Shown one piece after another: positions 25,622-33,992 of a stretch of 64,000 nucleotides of DNA (positions are counted from its first letter, which is position 1; each line of letters starts with the position of its first letter). Made by a program: the position numbers and the translations under genes. Where the stretch lies: the NCBI RefSeq assembly GCF_002160495.1, contig NZ_NFKR01000003.1:62001-126000 (forward strand), written 5' to 3'. Source of the DNA: Erysipelatoclostridium sp. An173. GTDB lineage: Bacteria; Bacillota_I; Bacilli_A; Erysipelotrichales; Coprobacillaceae. The notes under the pieces are model-generated. The model saw only the letters and a program-made list of their open reading frames with translations. It was not told where the DNA came from and did not search any database.

Positions 25622-26515
25622 ATGGCTATTTTTGAAGGTAGTGCAGTTGCACTAGTATTACCAATGCATGAAGATGGAAGCATTGATTATGATAGTTTTA
25701 GAAAACAGGTACAAAGAATGATTGACGGTGGGGTTCAAGCTTTATTAGTTAATGGAACTACAGGAGAAACACCAACTATTCATATTGATGATGAATTTGA
25801 ATTATTAGATATTACATTAGAAATGGCAGCAGGAACTGGAATAAAAGTTATTGCAGGTGCTGGTTCAAATGATACAGCAACAGCATTAACAAAAGCAAAA
25901 TACGCTAAAGAAAAAGGTGCTGATGCGATTTTAGTTGTTACACCATATTACAACAAAACTAGTCAACGTGGTTTAATAAAACATTATACAACAATCGCAG
26001 ATGCTGTTGATATTCCAATGATTCTTTACAATGTACCAGGAAGAACAGGAATTAATATTAGTGTAGATACAGTTGTCGAATTAGCTAAACATAAAAATAT
26101 CGTTGCGATGAAAGATGCAACAGATAACATTGCTTATGCAATGGAAGTTTTAGCTAAGACTCAAGGAATGGATTTTGATTTATATTCAGGGTGTGATGAT
26201 AATATCTTGCCATTTATTTGTGCTGGTGGAAAAGGTGTAATTTCGGTATTATCAAATTTATATCCACGTCAAACTGAATTGTTAGCACAATTAGCATTAA
26301 AAGGTGATTTACCACGAGCTCAAGAATTAGCATTTGCTTTAGAGCCGGTAAGTCGTTATTTATTCATAGATGTAAATCCAATTATGCCTAAAGCAGCTTT
26401 AGCACATATGGGAATTTGCAAAGAAACTGTTAGATTACCATTAGTTGAAACAACAGAAGAAAATAAAAAATTATTATTTGATGCTATGTCAGCATTTGAA
26501 AAGTTGGGGTTTTAA
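25622..26515 (+). CDS. dapA: 4-hydroxy-tetrahydrodipicolinate synthase
   Basis: 297 residues, TIM barrel. It condenses pyruvate with aspartate semialdehyde. Signatures: VNGTTGETPT, ILYNVPGRTGIN with the catalytic Tyr, and IVAMKDATDN with the Schiff-base Lys (around residue 162); VTPYYNKTSQRGL carries the other conserved Tyr. RBS AAGGAGG. Second gene of the lysine riboswitch operon; the stop is separated from the dapB start by one base. Confidence 0.96.
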   Translation: MAIFEGSAVALVLPMHEDGSIDYDSFRKQVQRMIDGGVQALLVNGTTGETPTIHIDDEFELLDITLEMAAGTGIKVIAGAGSNDTATALTKAKYAKEKGADAILVVTPYYNKTSQRGLIKHYTTIADAVDIPMILYNVPGRTGINISVDTVVELAKHKNIVAMKDATDNIAYAMEVLAKTQGMDFDLYSGCDDNILPFICAGGKGVISVLSNLYPRQTELLAQLALKGDLPRAQELAFALEPVSRYLFIDVNPIMPKAALAHMGICKETVRLPLVETTEENKKLLFDAMSAFEKLGF

Positions 26516-26516
26516 A

Positions 26517-27260
26517 ATGAAAGTAATAGTATACGGATATGGATTAATGGGTAAAAAAGTTGCCCATAAAGTAAGAAGTCAAGAAAATATGGAGTTAGTA
26601 GGTGTAGTTAGTTATGAATTTGATGAAAAAGTTCCTGAAAAAAGCTACTCTTCATTAGCTGAATGTGATGAAAAAGCCGATGTCATCATCGACTTTTCTC
26701 ACCCTAATAATTTAGATGATATTTTAGATTATGCACTTGCTAATAAAACAAAATTAGTAATCGCTACAACAGGTTATAGCGAAGAACAATTAAATAAAAT
26801 TGAAGAAGCATCTAAAAAAATACCAATCTTTCAATCTTATAATACTTCTTTTGGGGTTCAGATGTTTACAAAAATGTTACGAGCTTTTGCAAAAGAATTT
26901 TTTGAAGCAGGTTTTGATATTGAGATTTTAGAAAAACATCATAATCAAAAAATTGATGCACCATCAGGAACTGCTAAACTTTTATATGAAGTTATGGCAG
27001 AAGAAATCGACGGTGTTGAAGCTGTATATGATCGTAGTAGTTTACATGAAAAACGTAAACATGAAAGTATCGGAATTCAGGCAATGCGTGGAGGAACGAT
27101 TTTTGGTGAACACACTGTAATGTTTGCAGGAAATGATGAGATTATCGAAATTAAACATACAGCTTTATCAAAAGAAGTATTTGTCCAAGGTGCTATTAGT
27201 GCAGCATATGCATTATTAGATAAAGACCATGGATTATATACTTTAAAATCATTATATTAA
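26517..27260 (+). CDS. dapB: 4-hydroxy-tetrahydrodipicolinate reductase
   Basis: 247 residues from the ATG at 26517. An upstream in-frame ATG within dapA would add 24 residues before the Rossmann motif and is not supported. VIVYGYGLMGKKVA is the NAD(P) loop (first Gly of the usual GxxGxxG replaced by Tyr-Gly), VIIDFSHPNN and VIATTGYSEEQ follow, and EILEKHHNQKIDAPSGTA holds the catalytic His-His-Lys region. It reduces the DapA product. Immediate spacing to dapA suggests translational coupling, as no strong RBS is seen. Confidence 0.95.
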   Translation: MKVIVYGYGLMGKKVAHKVRSQENMELVGVVSYEFDEKVPEKSYSSLAECDEKADVIIDFSHPNNLDDILDYALANKTKLVIATTGYSEEQLNKIEEASKKIPIFQSYNTSFGVQMFTKMLRAFAKEFFEAGFDIEILEKHHNQKIDAPSGTAKLLYEVMAEEIDGVEAVYDRSSLHEKRKHESIGIQAMRGGTIFGEHTVMFAGNDEIIEIKHTALSKEVFVQGAISAAYALLDKDHGLYTLKSLY

Positions 27261-27272
27261 TAGGGGGAAGTT

Positions 27273-28583
27273 ATGGTATTACAAACAAAGTTTGCCGAAA
27301 TAAAAAATAACAATTTATACATAGATGATGTAAATGCCTGTGATCTGGCTAAAAAATATGGGACACCTTTATATGTAATGTCTGAAGGACATATTCGTAA
27401 TCAATTTAATACACTTAAAACAAAGATGATTGACAAATATGAAAATACTTTACCATTATTTGCATCTAAATCATTTTCTTGTAAAGCAATTTATCAAATT
27501 GCTAAAGAATACGGTGTAGGTATTGATTGTGTTTCTGCAGGAGAAATATCAGTAGCATTAAAAGGTGGTTTTGATCCTAAAAAGATTTATTTTCATGGTA
27601 ATAATAAATTGCCTTCAGAAATTGAATACGCTCTATTAAATGGTGTTGAAAATTTTGTTATTGATAATTTTTATGAAATTGAATTAGTTCAAGAAATTGC
27701 TGCTAAATTAAACGTTATGGTAAATGGAATTGTCAGAATAACACCAGGTGTTTATGCAGGTGGGCATGATTATATTCGTGTTGGAGCTAAAGATACTAAA
27801 TTTGGATTTAGTTCACATGATAATACATATTTAAAAGCAATCAAAAAAGTAATAGATGCACCAAATATTAAATTTGATGGTATTCATTGTCACGTTGGTA
27901 GTCAAATTGAAGATATTCAGGCATACGTACTAGCAATGAATAAATTTGTGGAAATAGCATATGAAATTTATGATATTTTTGGAATTGTAATCAATAAGTT
28001 AAATGCTGGTGGTGGTTTTGGAATTGCGTATACTAAAGCAGATCGTCCACTAGAATTTGATGAAGTTGTTAATACAATTATGGATATAATAACTAAAGGG
28101 TTTGAAGCTCGTGATTTAAAACGCCCAATGGTTTTAGTAGAACCAGGACGTTATTGTGTTGGTAATGCCGGTATTACATTATATACTGTAGGTTCATATA
28201 AGTATATTAAAGATATTCGTGATTATATAACAGTTGATGGTGGAATGACTGATAATATTCGTTCTTGTTTATATGACGCTAAATATGATGCAATAATTGC
28301 TAATAAAGCCCAAATGCCAGCTGATCATTTAGTAACAGTGGCTGGAAAGAACTGTGAATCTGGAGATATTTTAATTAAAGATATTATGTTACAAGATCCA
28401 CAACCTGGTGATATTTTAGCAATGTTTTCAACTGGAGCTTATCACTATTCGATGTCATCAAATTATAATCAGTTGCCAAAACCAGCAGTTGTTTTTACTT
28501 ATCAAGGTAAAGATCGTTTAGTTATAAGAAGACAAACTTTTGATGATTTAGTAACTTATGATGTAGATTCATCATATGAATAA
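27273..28583 (+). CDS. lysA: Diaminopimelate decarboxylase
   Basis: 436 residues, fold III PLP enzyme. The PLP Lys lies in LFASKSFSCKAIY, then HCHVGSQI, LNAGGGFGI, VEPGRYCVGNAG (usually EPGRS) and AGKNCESGDIL with the Cys of the active site, and FSTGAYHYSM near the C-terminus. It makes lysine from meso-diaminopimelate, completing the riboswitch-controlled set; the middle steps (DapL or DapD/C/E/F) are not in this window. A degenerate copy of its last 39 bases plus the flank occurs about 1 kb downstream. Confidence 0.95.
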   Translation: MVLQTKFAEIKNNNLYIDDVNACDLAKKYGTPLYVMSEGHIRNQFNTLKTKMIDKYENTLPLFASKSFSCKAIYQIAKEYGVGIDCVSAGEISVALKGGFDPKKIYFHGNNKLPSEIEYALLNGVENFVIDNFYEIELVQEIAAKLNVMVNGIVRITPGVYAGGHDYIRVGAKDTKFGFSSHDNTYLKAIKKVIDAPNIKFDGIHCHVGSQIEDIQAYVLAMNKFVEIAYEIYDIFGIVINKLNAGGGFGIAYTKADRPLEFDEVVNTIMDIITKGFEARDLKRPMVLVEPGRYCVGNAGITLYTVGSYKYIKDIRDYITVDGGMTDNIRSCLYDAKYDAIIANKAQMPADHLVTVAGKNCESGDILIKDIMLQDPQPGDILAMFSTGAYHYSMSSNYNQLPKPAVVFTYQGKDRLVIRRQTFDDLVTYDVDSSYE

Positions 28584-28623
28584 AAAAGATGCTATGTCAA
28601 CTTTAAATATTAACAAATAAATC
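28547..28623 (+). repeat. Direct repeat copy A: lysA 3' end and flank
   Basis: Aligns with 29551-29636 over its length at about 80 percent identity by eye, including TTTAGTAACTTATGATGT, TCATCATATGAATAA and ATGTCAA. The first half is the true end of lysA. Confidence 0.75.
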
Positions 28624-28631
28624 TATAGCTT

Positions 28632-28664
28632 AAATGAAGGATTAATAAAATCCTTCATTTTGCT
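28632..28664 (+). terminator. Terminator of the lysine operon
   Basis: AAATGAAGGA (28632-28641) pairs with TCCTTCATTT (28651-28660), followed by a short T-rich stretch. Confidence 0.75.
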
Positions 28665-28784
28665 TTATAGTGATATGTTATTTATCAACTAAGCTATTCC
28701 ATGTCCTTGTATAATGTATTTACAGTATATTTATTTGGGAATATAATGAAGTAAATAGAATGTGGGAAAGGGGAGAAAATATTC

Positions 28785-29357
28785 ATGAAATCAATATTTT
28801 TAGGAAATTTGATAGATAGGAAAAAAATTATTATTTTCTTAGTTATTGATATAATGTTGGAAATTGCTATCTGTTATACTTTTCTAGGAAAATATATTTT
28901 ATTTGATTTATTTTTCTTTATAATTTTATTATATATTACTATTAGTTTTTGTATAAATGAAAATTGGATCTTTACAGAAAATCATGTTGAAATAACCTAT
29001 AGAAACTCTTTTTATACTTCTTTCTTATTATTTTTTGGTTTTATTATAAAAAACAATCATGATAAAATATATAAAAAAATATCTTATAGTGATATTTTAT
29101 TGGTAAGTATTAAGTATAAAGCAGTTAAATCAAATGGACCTTTAAATACTTTAGGGGATAATTTTTATATTCAGATAAAGGAACGTAGCGGTGATATTCA
29201 TACATTTGATTTAAGATATGTGTATAATAATAAAAATAAGATCCTTGAAATAATAAAATTATTGAAGAATCATGATGTGCATATTAAAGATGAAGATAAT
29301 GTTATTGATTTAATTTTGAATGATGTAAATCTATATGATTATTTTAGAAAAACGTAA
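28785..29357 (+). CDS. Small membrane protein with cytosolic beta-rich domain, unassigned
   Basis: 190 residues. Two hydrophobic segments (about 16-38 and 40-58) are followed by a soluble domain of about 130 residues (ENWIFTENHVEITYRNS onward) with a strand-rich pattern resembling a bacterial PH-like domain, and a C-terminal helix. An AGGGGAG site lies before the ATG. The gene lies between two direct repeats of the lysA 3' end, so it may have entered this locus as an insertion. No family was recognised. Confidence 0.65.
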   Translation: MKSIFLGNLIDRKKIIIFLVIDIMLEIAICYTFLGKYILFDLFFFIILLYITISFCINENWIFTENHVEITYRNSFYTSFLLFFGFIIKNNHDKIYKKISYSDILLVSIKYKAVKSNGPLNTLGDNFYIQIKERSGDIHTFDLRYVYNNKNKILEIIKLLKNHDVHIKDEDNVIDLILNDVNLYDYFRKT

Positions 29358-29550
29358 TTTTAATAAGAGTTTAAATTAGAATAATATAGTAAACAACAAT
29401 GGTGTTTAATTTCAATTTATTAGTATGCCACTTATAAAGAGTACTCTATTAAATTATAAAAACAAAATAATTTGATATTTTATTTGGGAAGAATTAAAAT
29501 CATGATATATTGTGATATTGATACTTTAAAGTATCAGTATTTGTTAATTG
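29358..29550. other. Non-coding gap with a perfect 18-bp palindrome
   Basis: AT-rich, no convincing ORF. It holds TGATACTTTAAAGTATCA at 29519-29536, an exact palindrome just before repeat copy B, which may be an end of a former insertion or a regulatory site. Confidence 0.4.
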
Positions 29551-29636
29551 TTTAGTAACTTATGATGTTAGAGTCATCATATGAATAATGAAGATGTTAT
29601 GTCAATTCTAAGTAATGACAAACATCTAAAATAATA
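29551..29636 (+). repeat. Direct repeat copy B of the lysA 3' end
   Basis: Degenerate copy of 28547-28623. On the other strand it contains the last codons of the HAD gene, which suggests that lysA and the HAD gene once converged directly and the junction was duplicated. Confidence 0.75.
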
Positions 29637-30111
29637 TCGTATTTAATAATATCAGGATAATCTAGTGATGATGATATAGCATAAAATGGTAAATTGAAAT
29701 GTTTTGCCAGTAAATAGTCTGCTTCACTATCACCACAGTAGATTGAATTATTTAAGTCGATATTATATTTTGCCAAGGCCTGGTTAAAATCATACCAGGC
29801 TTTGGCTTTTTACAATTACAATGATCTTGTTCATTATGAGGGCAAAAATATATTTCTAAAATGTTAATATTATTATTTTGACATATCGATAAAAATTCTT
29901 GAGTAAATTGTTGATATTGATCTAAGGTAATAATACCATCATTAATTAAATACTGATTAGTAATAATAATGATGTGATAACCATTTGCAATTAACTTTTG
30001 CATTCCATCAATAGAACCCTCAAGAAATTCTGGATGTTTTATCGATGACCATTTTTCATCGGGATAGTCTTTAATTATGGTTCCATCACGATCTAAGAAA
30101 GCTACTTTCAT
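29598..30111 (-). pseudogene. HAD-IIIA family phosphatase, frameshifted
   Basis: The first 115 or so residues read as a GmhB/HisB-type HAD phosphatase: FLDRDGTIIKDYP (catalytic Asp-x-Asp), IIITNQYL and the zinc-type CPHNEQDHCNCKKPKPGMI. After the T4 run at 29786-29789 (A4 on plus) the frame ends at TAA, but the -1 frame continues with FNQALAKYNIDLNN, YCGDSEADYLLA and ends at 29598. One extra T would restore a full protein of about 170 residues. The final Asp-bearing motif is thus lost in the current frame. Substrate unknown; the family acts on sugar or amino acid phosphates. Confidence 0.75.
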
Positions 30112-30156
30112 GAACTTTTAATTCTTTTCTTTCATGAACTTTTAATTCTTTTCTTT
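30109..30156. repeat. 24-bp tandem duplication at the HAD/alarmone synthetase junction
   Basis: Two exact adjacent copies of a 24-base unit (30109-30132 and 30133-30156) beginning CATGAACTTTTAATTC. One copy holds the end of the alarmone synthetase gene, the other provides the region upstream of the HAD start codon. Confidence 0.85.
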
Positions 30157-30830
30157 GATTTATTTAATTCTTCATGAATTCCTTGCATTTTATAATCTAA
30201 GTGCGAAATTGTTTTAGCACATTCAATTAATTCATCACGAACACCATCAGGTACTTCACTATCAGATTTATAACGTAAATGATGTTCTAAACTAGCCCAA
30301 AAGTCCATGGCAATAGTTCTGATTTGGATTTCTACAGCTATAGGCTGGACTCTTTCTGCTAAAAAGATAGGTACTTCAACTACTAAATGTAAACTTCGAT
30401 AACCGTTTTCTTTAGGATGTTTAATATAATCTTTTTTTTGAATTAATTTAATATCACTTTGTTTAACTAATAATTCTGCAATCCGATAAACATCACTAAC
30501 ATAATTACAAATAACTCGGACACCAGCGATATCAGTTAAATTTTCAACCATTGATTCTAATGAAACCTCAAGGTTTCTTTTCTTTAGTTTGTTTACAATA
30601 CTATCTAGAGATTTTAATCGGTACTCCATATGATGAATAGGATTATGATCATGTTTTATTTTAAATTCATCATCAAGAATCTCTAATTTGGTCCTTATTT
30701 CTTTAATACCAGCTTCATAAACTTGTTGTAAAACAAGAAATTCTTTAACTGGTTGGTTTAATTTGATTTGAGAATTTAAAGACCCCAAGGAATCAGTAAC
30801 AATTTCTTTTTGCATTATTCGATTATTCAT
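30132..30830 (-). CDS. Small alarmone synthetase, RelA/SpoT-domain (RelQ/YjbM-like)
   Basis: 232 residues from the ATG at 30830, which has AAGAGGT at 10-base spacing; an in-frame ATG 45 bases upstream has none. The single synthetase domain covers about 45-200: EYRLKSLDSIVNKL, DIAGVRVICNYVSDVY, KHPKENGYRSLHLVV and AVEIQIRTIAMDFWASLEH. No hydrolase, TGS or ACT domains, so it should make (p)ppGpp without degrading it. The length suits the SAS1 (RelQ) class. The 3' end lies in a tandem duplication. Confidence 0.9.
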   Translation of the reverse strand: MNNRIMQKEIVTDSLGSLNSQIKLNQPVKEFLVLQQVYEAGIKEIRTKLEILDDEFKIKHDHNPIHHMEYRLKSLDSIVNKLKKRNLEVSLESMVENLTDIAGVRVICNYVSDVYRIAELLVKQSDIKLIQKKDYIKHPKENGYRSLHLVVEVPIFLAERVQPIAVEIQIRTIAMDFWASLEHHLRYKSDSEVPDGVRDELIECAKTISHLDYKMQGIHEELNKSKKRIKSS

Positions 30831-30906
30831 AAAACTTAATACCTCTTTTAAATATTTTTTGTATAACTTAATCATAGTTGGTAATAATGAACTTGAGGTG
30901 AACTAT

Positions 30907-31269
30907 ATGAAAAAAACAGTTATAATCTTATTAATTTTAATGAACATCGTAACCGTAGATGCTTCTGGCAATGAACCTAAATATAAAATAATAGCTAATA
31001 GTAACAGCAATGAAGATATAGAAACAATGTATGAAATTAAAGACTCTTTAATCAAAGATTATCAACAATGGGTTAAAAGTGTTGATGACGTTGATCAGGC
31101 TTTAGCCGATCATCAAAAAAACTATAATGCTAAATATTACAATGGTGAATATAAGATTGTTTTAGGTGAAGGTAAGGGAAAAAAATTGACCGGAGCATTA
31201 AAGACAAGTTATTGTGTTACAAGTAAGGAAATAAAAAAGAAATCATTTTTGGCAGAATTATTTTCATAA
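30907..31269 (+). CDS. Shortened SpoIIR-like protein
   Basis: 120 residues from the ATG at 30907 (TGAGGTG upstream); an earlier in-frame start would lie within the opposite gene's leader and lacks an RBS. A signal-like N-terminus (MKKTVIILLILMNIVTVDA) is followed by KIIANSNSNEDIETMYEIKD and a WVKSVDDVDQAL helix, close to the conserved start of SpoIIR (ILANSDS...IRDAV...W). Then YKIVLGEGKGKKL resembles the SpoIIR C-terminal GEG motif, but the WWCVLFPPLC block is missing and the middle is deleted. SpoIIR activates SpoIIGA in the mother cell. Whether this short form works is doubtful. Confidence 0.6.
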   Translation: MKKTVIILLILMNIVTVDASGNEPKYKIIANSNSNEDIETMYEIKDSLIKDYQQWVKSVDDVDQALADHQKNYNAKYYNGEYKIVLGEGKGKKLTGALKTSYCVTSKEIKKKSFLAELFS

Positions 31270-31291
31270 CTATCGAAAGATAGTTTTTTTT
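31268..31291 (+). terminator. Intrinsic terminator after the SpoIIR-like gene
   Basis: AACTATC (31268-31274), loop GAAA, GATAGTT (31279-31285), then a T-run. It overlaps the stop codon. Confidence 0.85.
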
Positions 31292-31422
31292 ATTAGCTAT
31301 AAAAATAAAAATTACAGTTAATAAATATTGGCTATTATTTCAAATACCGTTTTATGTTTAAAATAAAAATGTTTCGTTAATAATTTAAGAGGTGAAACAT
31401 ATAATAAAATTAGAGGTGGAAC

Positions 31423-33411
31423 ATGTTAACAAAATTTGATGAACAAGCCCAAAAAGCAATTGTAGTAGCTGAAAGCATTGCCTTTGATTTAGGACACAAT
31501 AATGTTGGCAGTGAGCACTTATTACTTTCATTATTGAAGATAAGTGATTGTAAATTGCGAGACTTAGTAAAAGAATACGGTGTAAATGAAAAAAACATAT
31601 ATGAAGATATAAAAAGGTTGTTTGGGACAAATGATGATCAACCTTTTTATATGGAATATAGTGATGCTGTAAAGAATATTTTAGAAACAGCTGTGGAAAT
31701 AACAAATAAGCAAAATAAAAGTAAAGTGACGCTTAATATTTTAACAATCTCTTTATTAAAAAATGCTGAATGTGTAGCACATGAGTTATTAAAAAAATAT
31801 CATGTAGATTTTGATGATATTATTTATCAGTTAAATGAAAATAGTGAATTAGAAACAAAATTAGATCAAATACCTTCATTAGTAAATCTAAATAAGAAAG
31901 TAAAACAAAGTGAACACTTAATTATTGGTCGTAAAAAAGAATTAGAAAAATTATGTATGATTTTAAGTAAGAAAGAAAAAAATAATGCTTTGATCATTGG
32001 AGAAGCTGGTGTTGGTAAATCAGCTTTGGTAGAAAAACTAGCCTATTTAATTAATCAAAATAAAGTAAATGATGGATTGAAGAAAAAAATTATTTATGAG
32101 TTAAGTTTATCTAGTATTGTAGCTGGAACAAAATATCGAGGAGAATTTGAGGAAAAATTACGAAAAATCATCGACAAAGTTAAAGACATGGATAATGTAA
32201 TTATTTTTATTGATGAAATTCATAATATAATTGGTGCTGGTGGTGCTGAAGGAGCCATTGATGCAGCAAATATTTTAAAACCATATTTAGCTCGTAAAGA
32301 TCTAACTATTATTGGTGCTACGACTACTGAAGAGTATTATCAGCATTTTGAAAAAGACCAGGCTATGAATCGTCGTTTTAGTGTTATTACTTTAAAAGAA
32401 AACACAAAAGAAGAAACATTAGAAATACTACAAAAAACAAAACTTTTTTATGAACGATTTCATCAGATTGAAGTCAATGATGAAGTGTTGACATATCTTG
32501 TAGAAAATGTCGATCGTTATATTAAAAATAGAACATTTCCTGATAAAGCTATTGATATATTTGACTTAGCTTGTGTAAAAGCTCGATTTAAACAACAGCA
32601 TATTATTACTAAAAAAATTGTAAAAGAGGTAATTGAAGAATATACATCTATAAAGATAAATGATAACTATGATTTTGAAAATATTAAAGCAAAACTAAAT
32701 CAAAAAATAGTTGGTCAAAGTAAAGCAATAGAACAAATTGTTAATCAATTAAAGCTCTCGAAAGATTCATTGCAGCCTAAAGTAATGATGTTTTTAGGAA
32801 ATAGTGGTGTTGGTAAAAGTGAGACGGCTAAAGAATTAGCTAGATTGTTATCAAGAAAATTAATTCGTTTAGATATGAGTGAATATCGTGATAGCAGCAG
32901 TGTTCAAAAAATTATTGGTGCTGCTCCAGGTTATGTTGGCTATGATAAGCCAAGTTTATTATTAGGACAATTGCAAACTTATCCTAAAAGTGTTTTATTA
33001 TTAGATGAAGTGGATAAAGCTAGTCCTGATGTTTTGAGTTTGTTTTTACAGGTATTTGATGAAGGGTATTTAGAAGATAGTCATAAACGTAAAGTATATT
33101 TTAATAATACAATTATTATTATGACATCTAATAAAGGAGTAGTTAAAAATCAATTAGGATTTAAAAAAGGTAATAATTTTAGAAAGGTCAATGTTTTTTT
33201 TAGCGAAGAATTTATTAGCCGGATTGATGAGATTATAAGTTTTAAAAATCTTAGTAAACAGGATTTAAAGAAAATTATTAGAAAACATTTTAAAGAAAAG
33301 ATTAGAGAAGAGGATATTGAAAATATCTTAGATGAATATAATATGGAATTACAAGGGCGCGGTATTATTAAAGCAGTAAATAAATATTTATTGAAAAGGG
33401 TAAAAACTTAA
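31423..33411 (+). CDS. ClpC-type AAA+ unfoldase lacking the middle (M) domain
   Basis: 662 residues. N-domain (about 1-140, two Clp_N repeats: SEHLLLSLLK and the degenerate second), first AAA+ module with GEAGVGKSA (from residue 193) and IIFIDEIHNI, second AAA+ module with GNSGVGKSETA (from residue 459) and VLLLDEVDKA, then the C-terminal D2-small domain. The Walker A motifs are 266 residues apart, about 70 fewer than in ClpC (810 residues), so the coiled-coil M-domain is absent. GRGIIKAVNKYL is at the end. It unfolds proteins for ClpP; a ClpP-loop was not located with certainty. RBS AGAGGTGG. Confidence 0.85.
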   Translation: MLTKFDEQAQKAIVVAESIAFDLGHNNVGSEHLLLSLLKISDCKLRDLVKEYGVNEKNIYEDIKRLFGTNDDQPFYMEYSDAVKNILETAVEITNKQNKSKVTLNILTISLLKNAECVAHELLKKYHVDFDDIIYQLNENSELETKLDQIPSLVNLNKKVKQSEHLIIGRKKELEKLCMILSKKEKNNALIIGEAGVGKSALVEKLAYLINQNKVNDGLKKKIIYELSLSSIVAGTKYRGEFEEKLRKIIDKVKDMDNVIIFIDEIHNIIGAGGAEGAIDAANILKPYLARKDLTIIGATTTEEYYQHFEKDQAMNRRFSVITLKENTKEETLEILQKTKLFYERFHQIEVNDEVLTYLVENVDRYIKNRTFPDKAIDIFDLACVKARFKQQHIITKKIVKEVIEEYTSIKINDNYDFENIKAKLNQKIVGQSKAIEQIVNQLKLSKDSLQPKVMMFLGNSGVGKSETAKELARLLSRKLIRLDMSEYRDSSSVQKIIGAAPGYVGYDKPSLLLGQLQTYPKSVLLLDEVDKASPDVLSLFLQVFDEGYLEDSHKRKVYFNNTIIIMTSNKGVVKNQLGFKKGNNFRKVNVFFSEEFISRIDEIISFKNLSKQDLKKIIRKHFKEKIREEDIENILDEYNMELQGRGIIKAVNKYLLKRVKT

Positions 33412-33432
33412 ATTTAAGTTCTTACCTTTTTT
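33396..33432. terminator. Bidirectional terminator shared by the Clp gene and dedA-like gene
   Basis: GGTAA-AACTTAAA pairs with TTTAAGTT-TTACC (33399-33426), preceded by A and followed by six T. Both converging stop codons lie inside the stem. Confidence 0.7.
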
Positions 33433-33992
33433 ACTATAAAAATAATAATTAATATAAAAACAATGATAATAGAATAACGTTGTAAATAAAAACTAATTAG
33501 TTGCCAGTTATCACCTAAAAAAATCCCAAAATATACTAAAACAGCATTCCAAATCAAACTACCAATAATTGTATAAATAGAAAAATTAAAAAAATTCATT
33601 TTAGTAATTCCCGCTGGAATTGATATTAAAGAACGAATAATTGGAATTAATCTTCCTAGAAAAACAATAATCTTACCATATTTATCAAACCAGTTGATTG
33701 AACGATATACAGAGTCATTATTAAAATGAAGTTTATTAGTCAAAAAAGAAATTAAACGATTATAATCAATTAAATAACCACAGAAATATAATATAACAGC
33801 TCCTAAATAAGAACCTAAAGTAGCAACAATAATTACACCCGGAGGATCAAGATTGGAAATTGTAGTTAAAAAACCACTAAAAGTTAAAATCAATTCACAA
33901 GGAATTGGTGGGAAAATATTTTCTAAAGTAATTAATACTAAAATGGCTTTATAACCATAAAGATTAATAAATTCTATAAAGCTAGTTAACAT
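33414..33992 (-). CDS. DedA family membrane protein
   Basis: 192 residues with four to six hydrophobic segments. Signatures of DedA/SNARE-associated proteins: LENIFPPIPCELILTFSGFL near the N-terminus, then KYGKIIVFLGRLIPIIRSLISIPAG with the conserved Gly-Arg and Arg. Recent work links DedA proteins to flipping of undecaprenyl phosphate or phospholipids across the membrane. Its ATG overlaps the stop of the Na/Pi-like gene by one base, so the two are coupled. Confidence 0.9.
   Translation of the reverse strand: MLTSFIEFINLYGYKAILVLITLENIFPPIPCELILTFSGFLTTISNLDPPGVIIVATLGSYLGAVILYFCGYLIDYNRLISFLTNKLHFNNDSVYRSINWFDKYGKIIVFLGRLIPIIRSLISIPAGITKMNFFNFSIYTIIGSLIWNAVLVYFGIFLGDNWQLISFYLQRYSIIIVFILIIIFIVKKVRT

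Noticed and set aside
31385-31705. Minus-strand ORFs opposite the start of the Clp gene
   Set aside because: Antisense to the conserved Clp N-domain, low complexity, no RBS.
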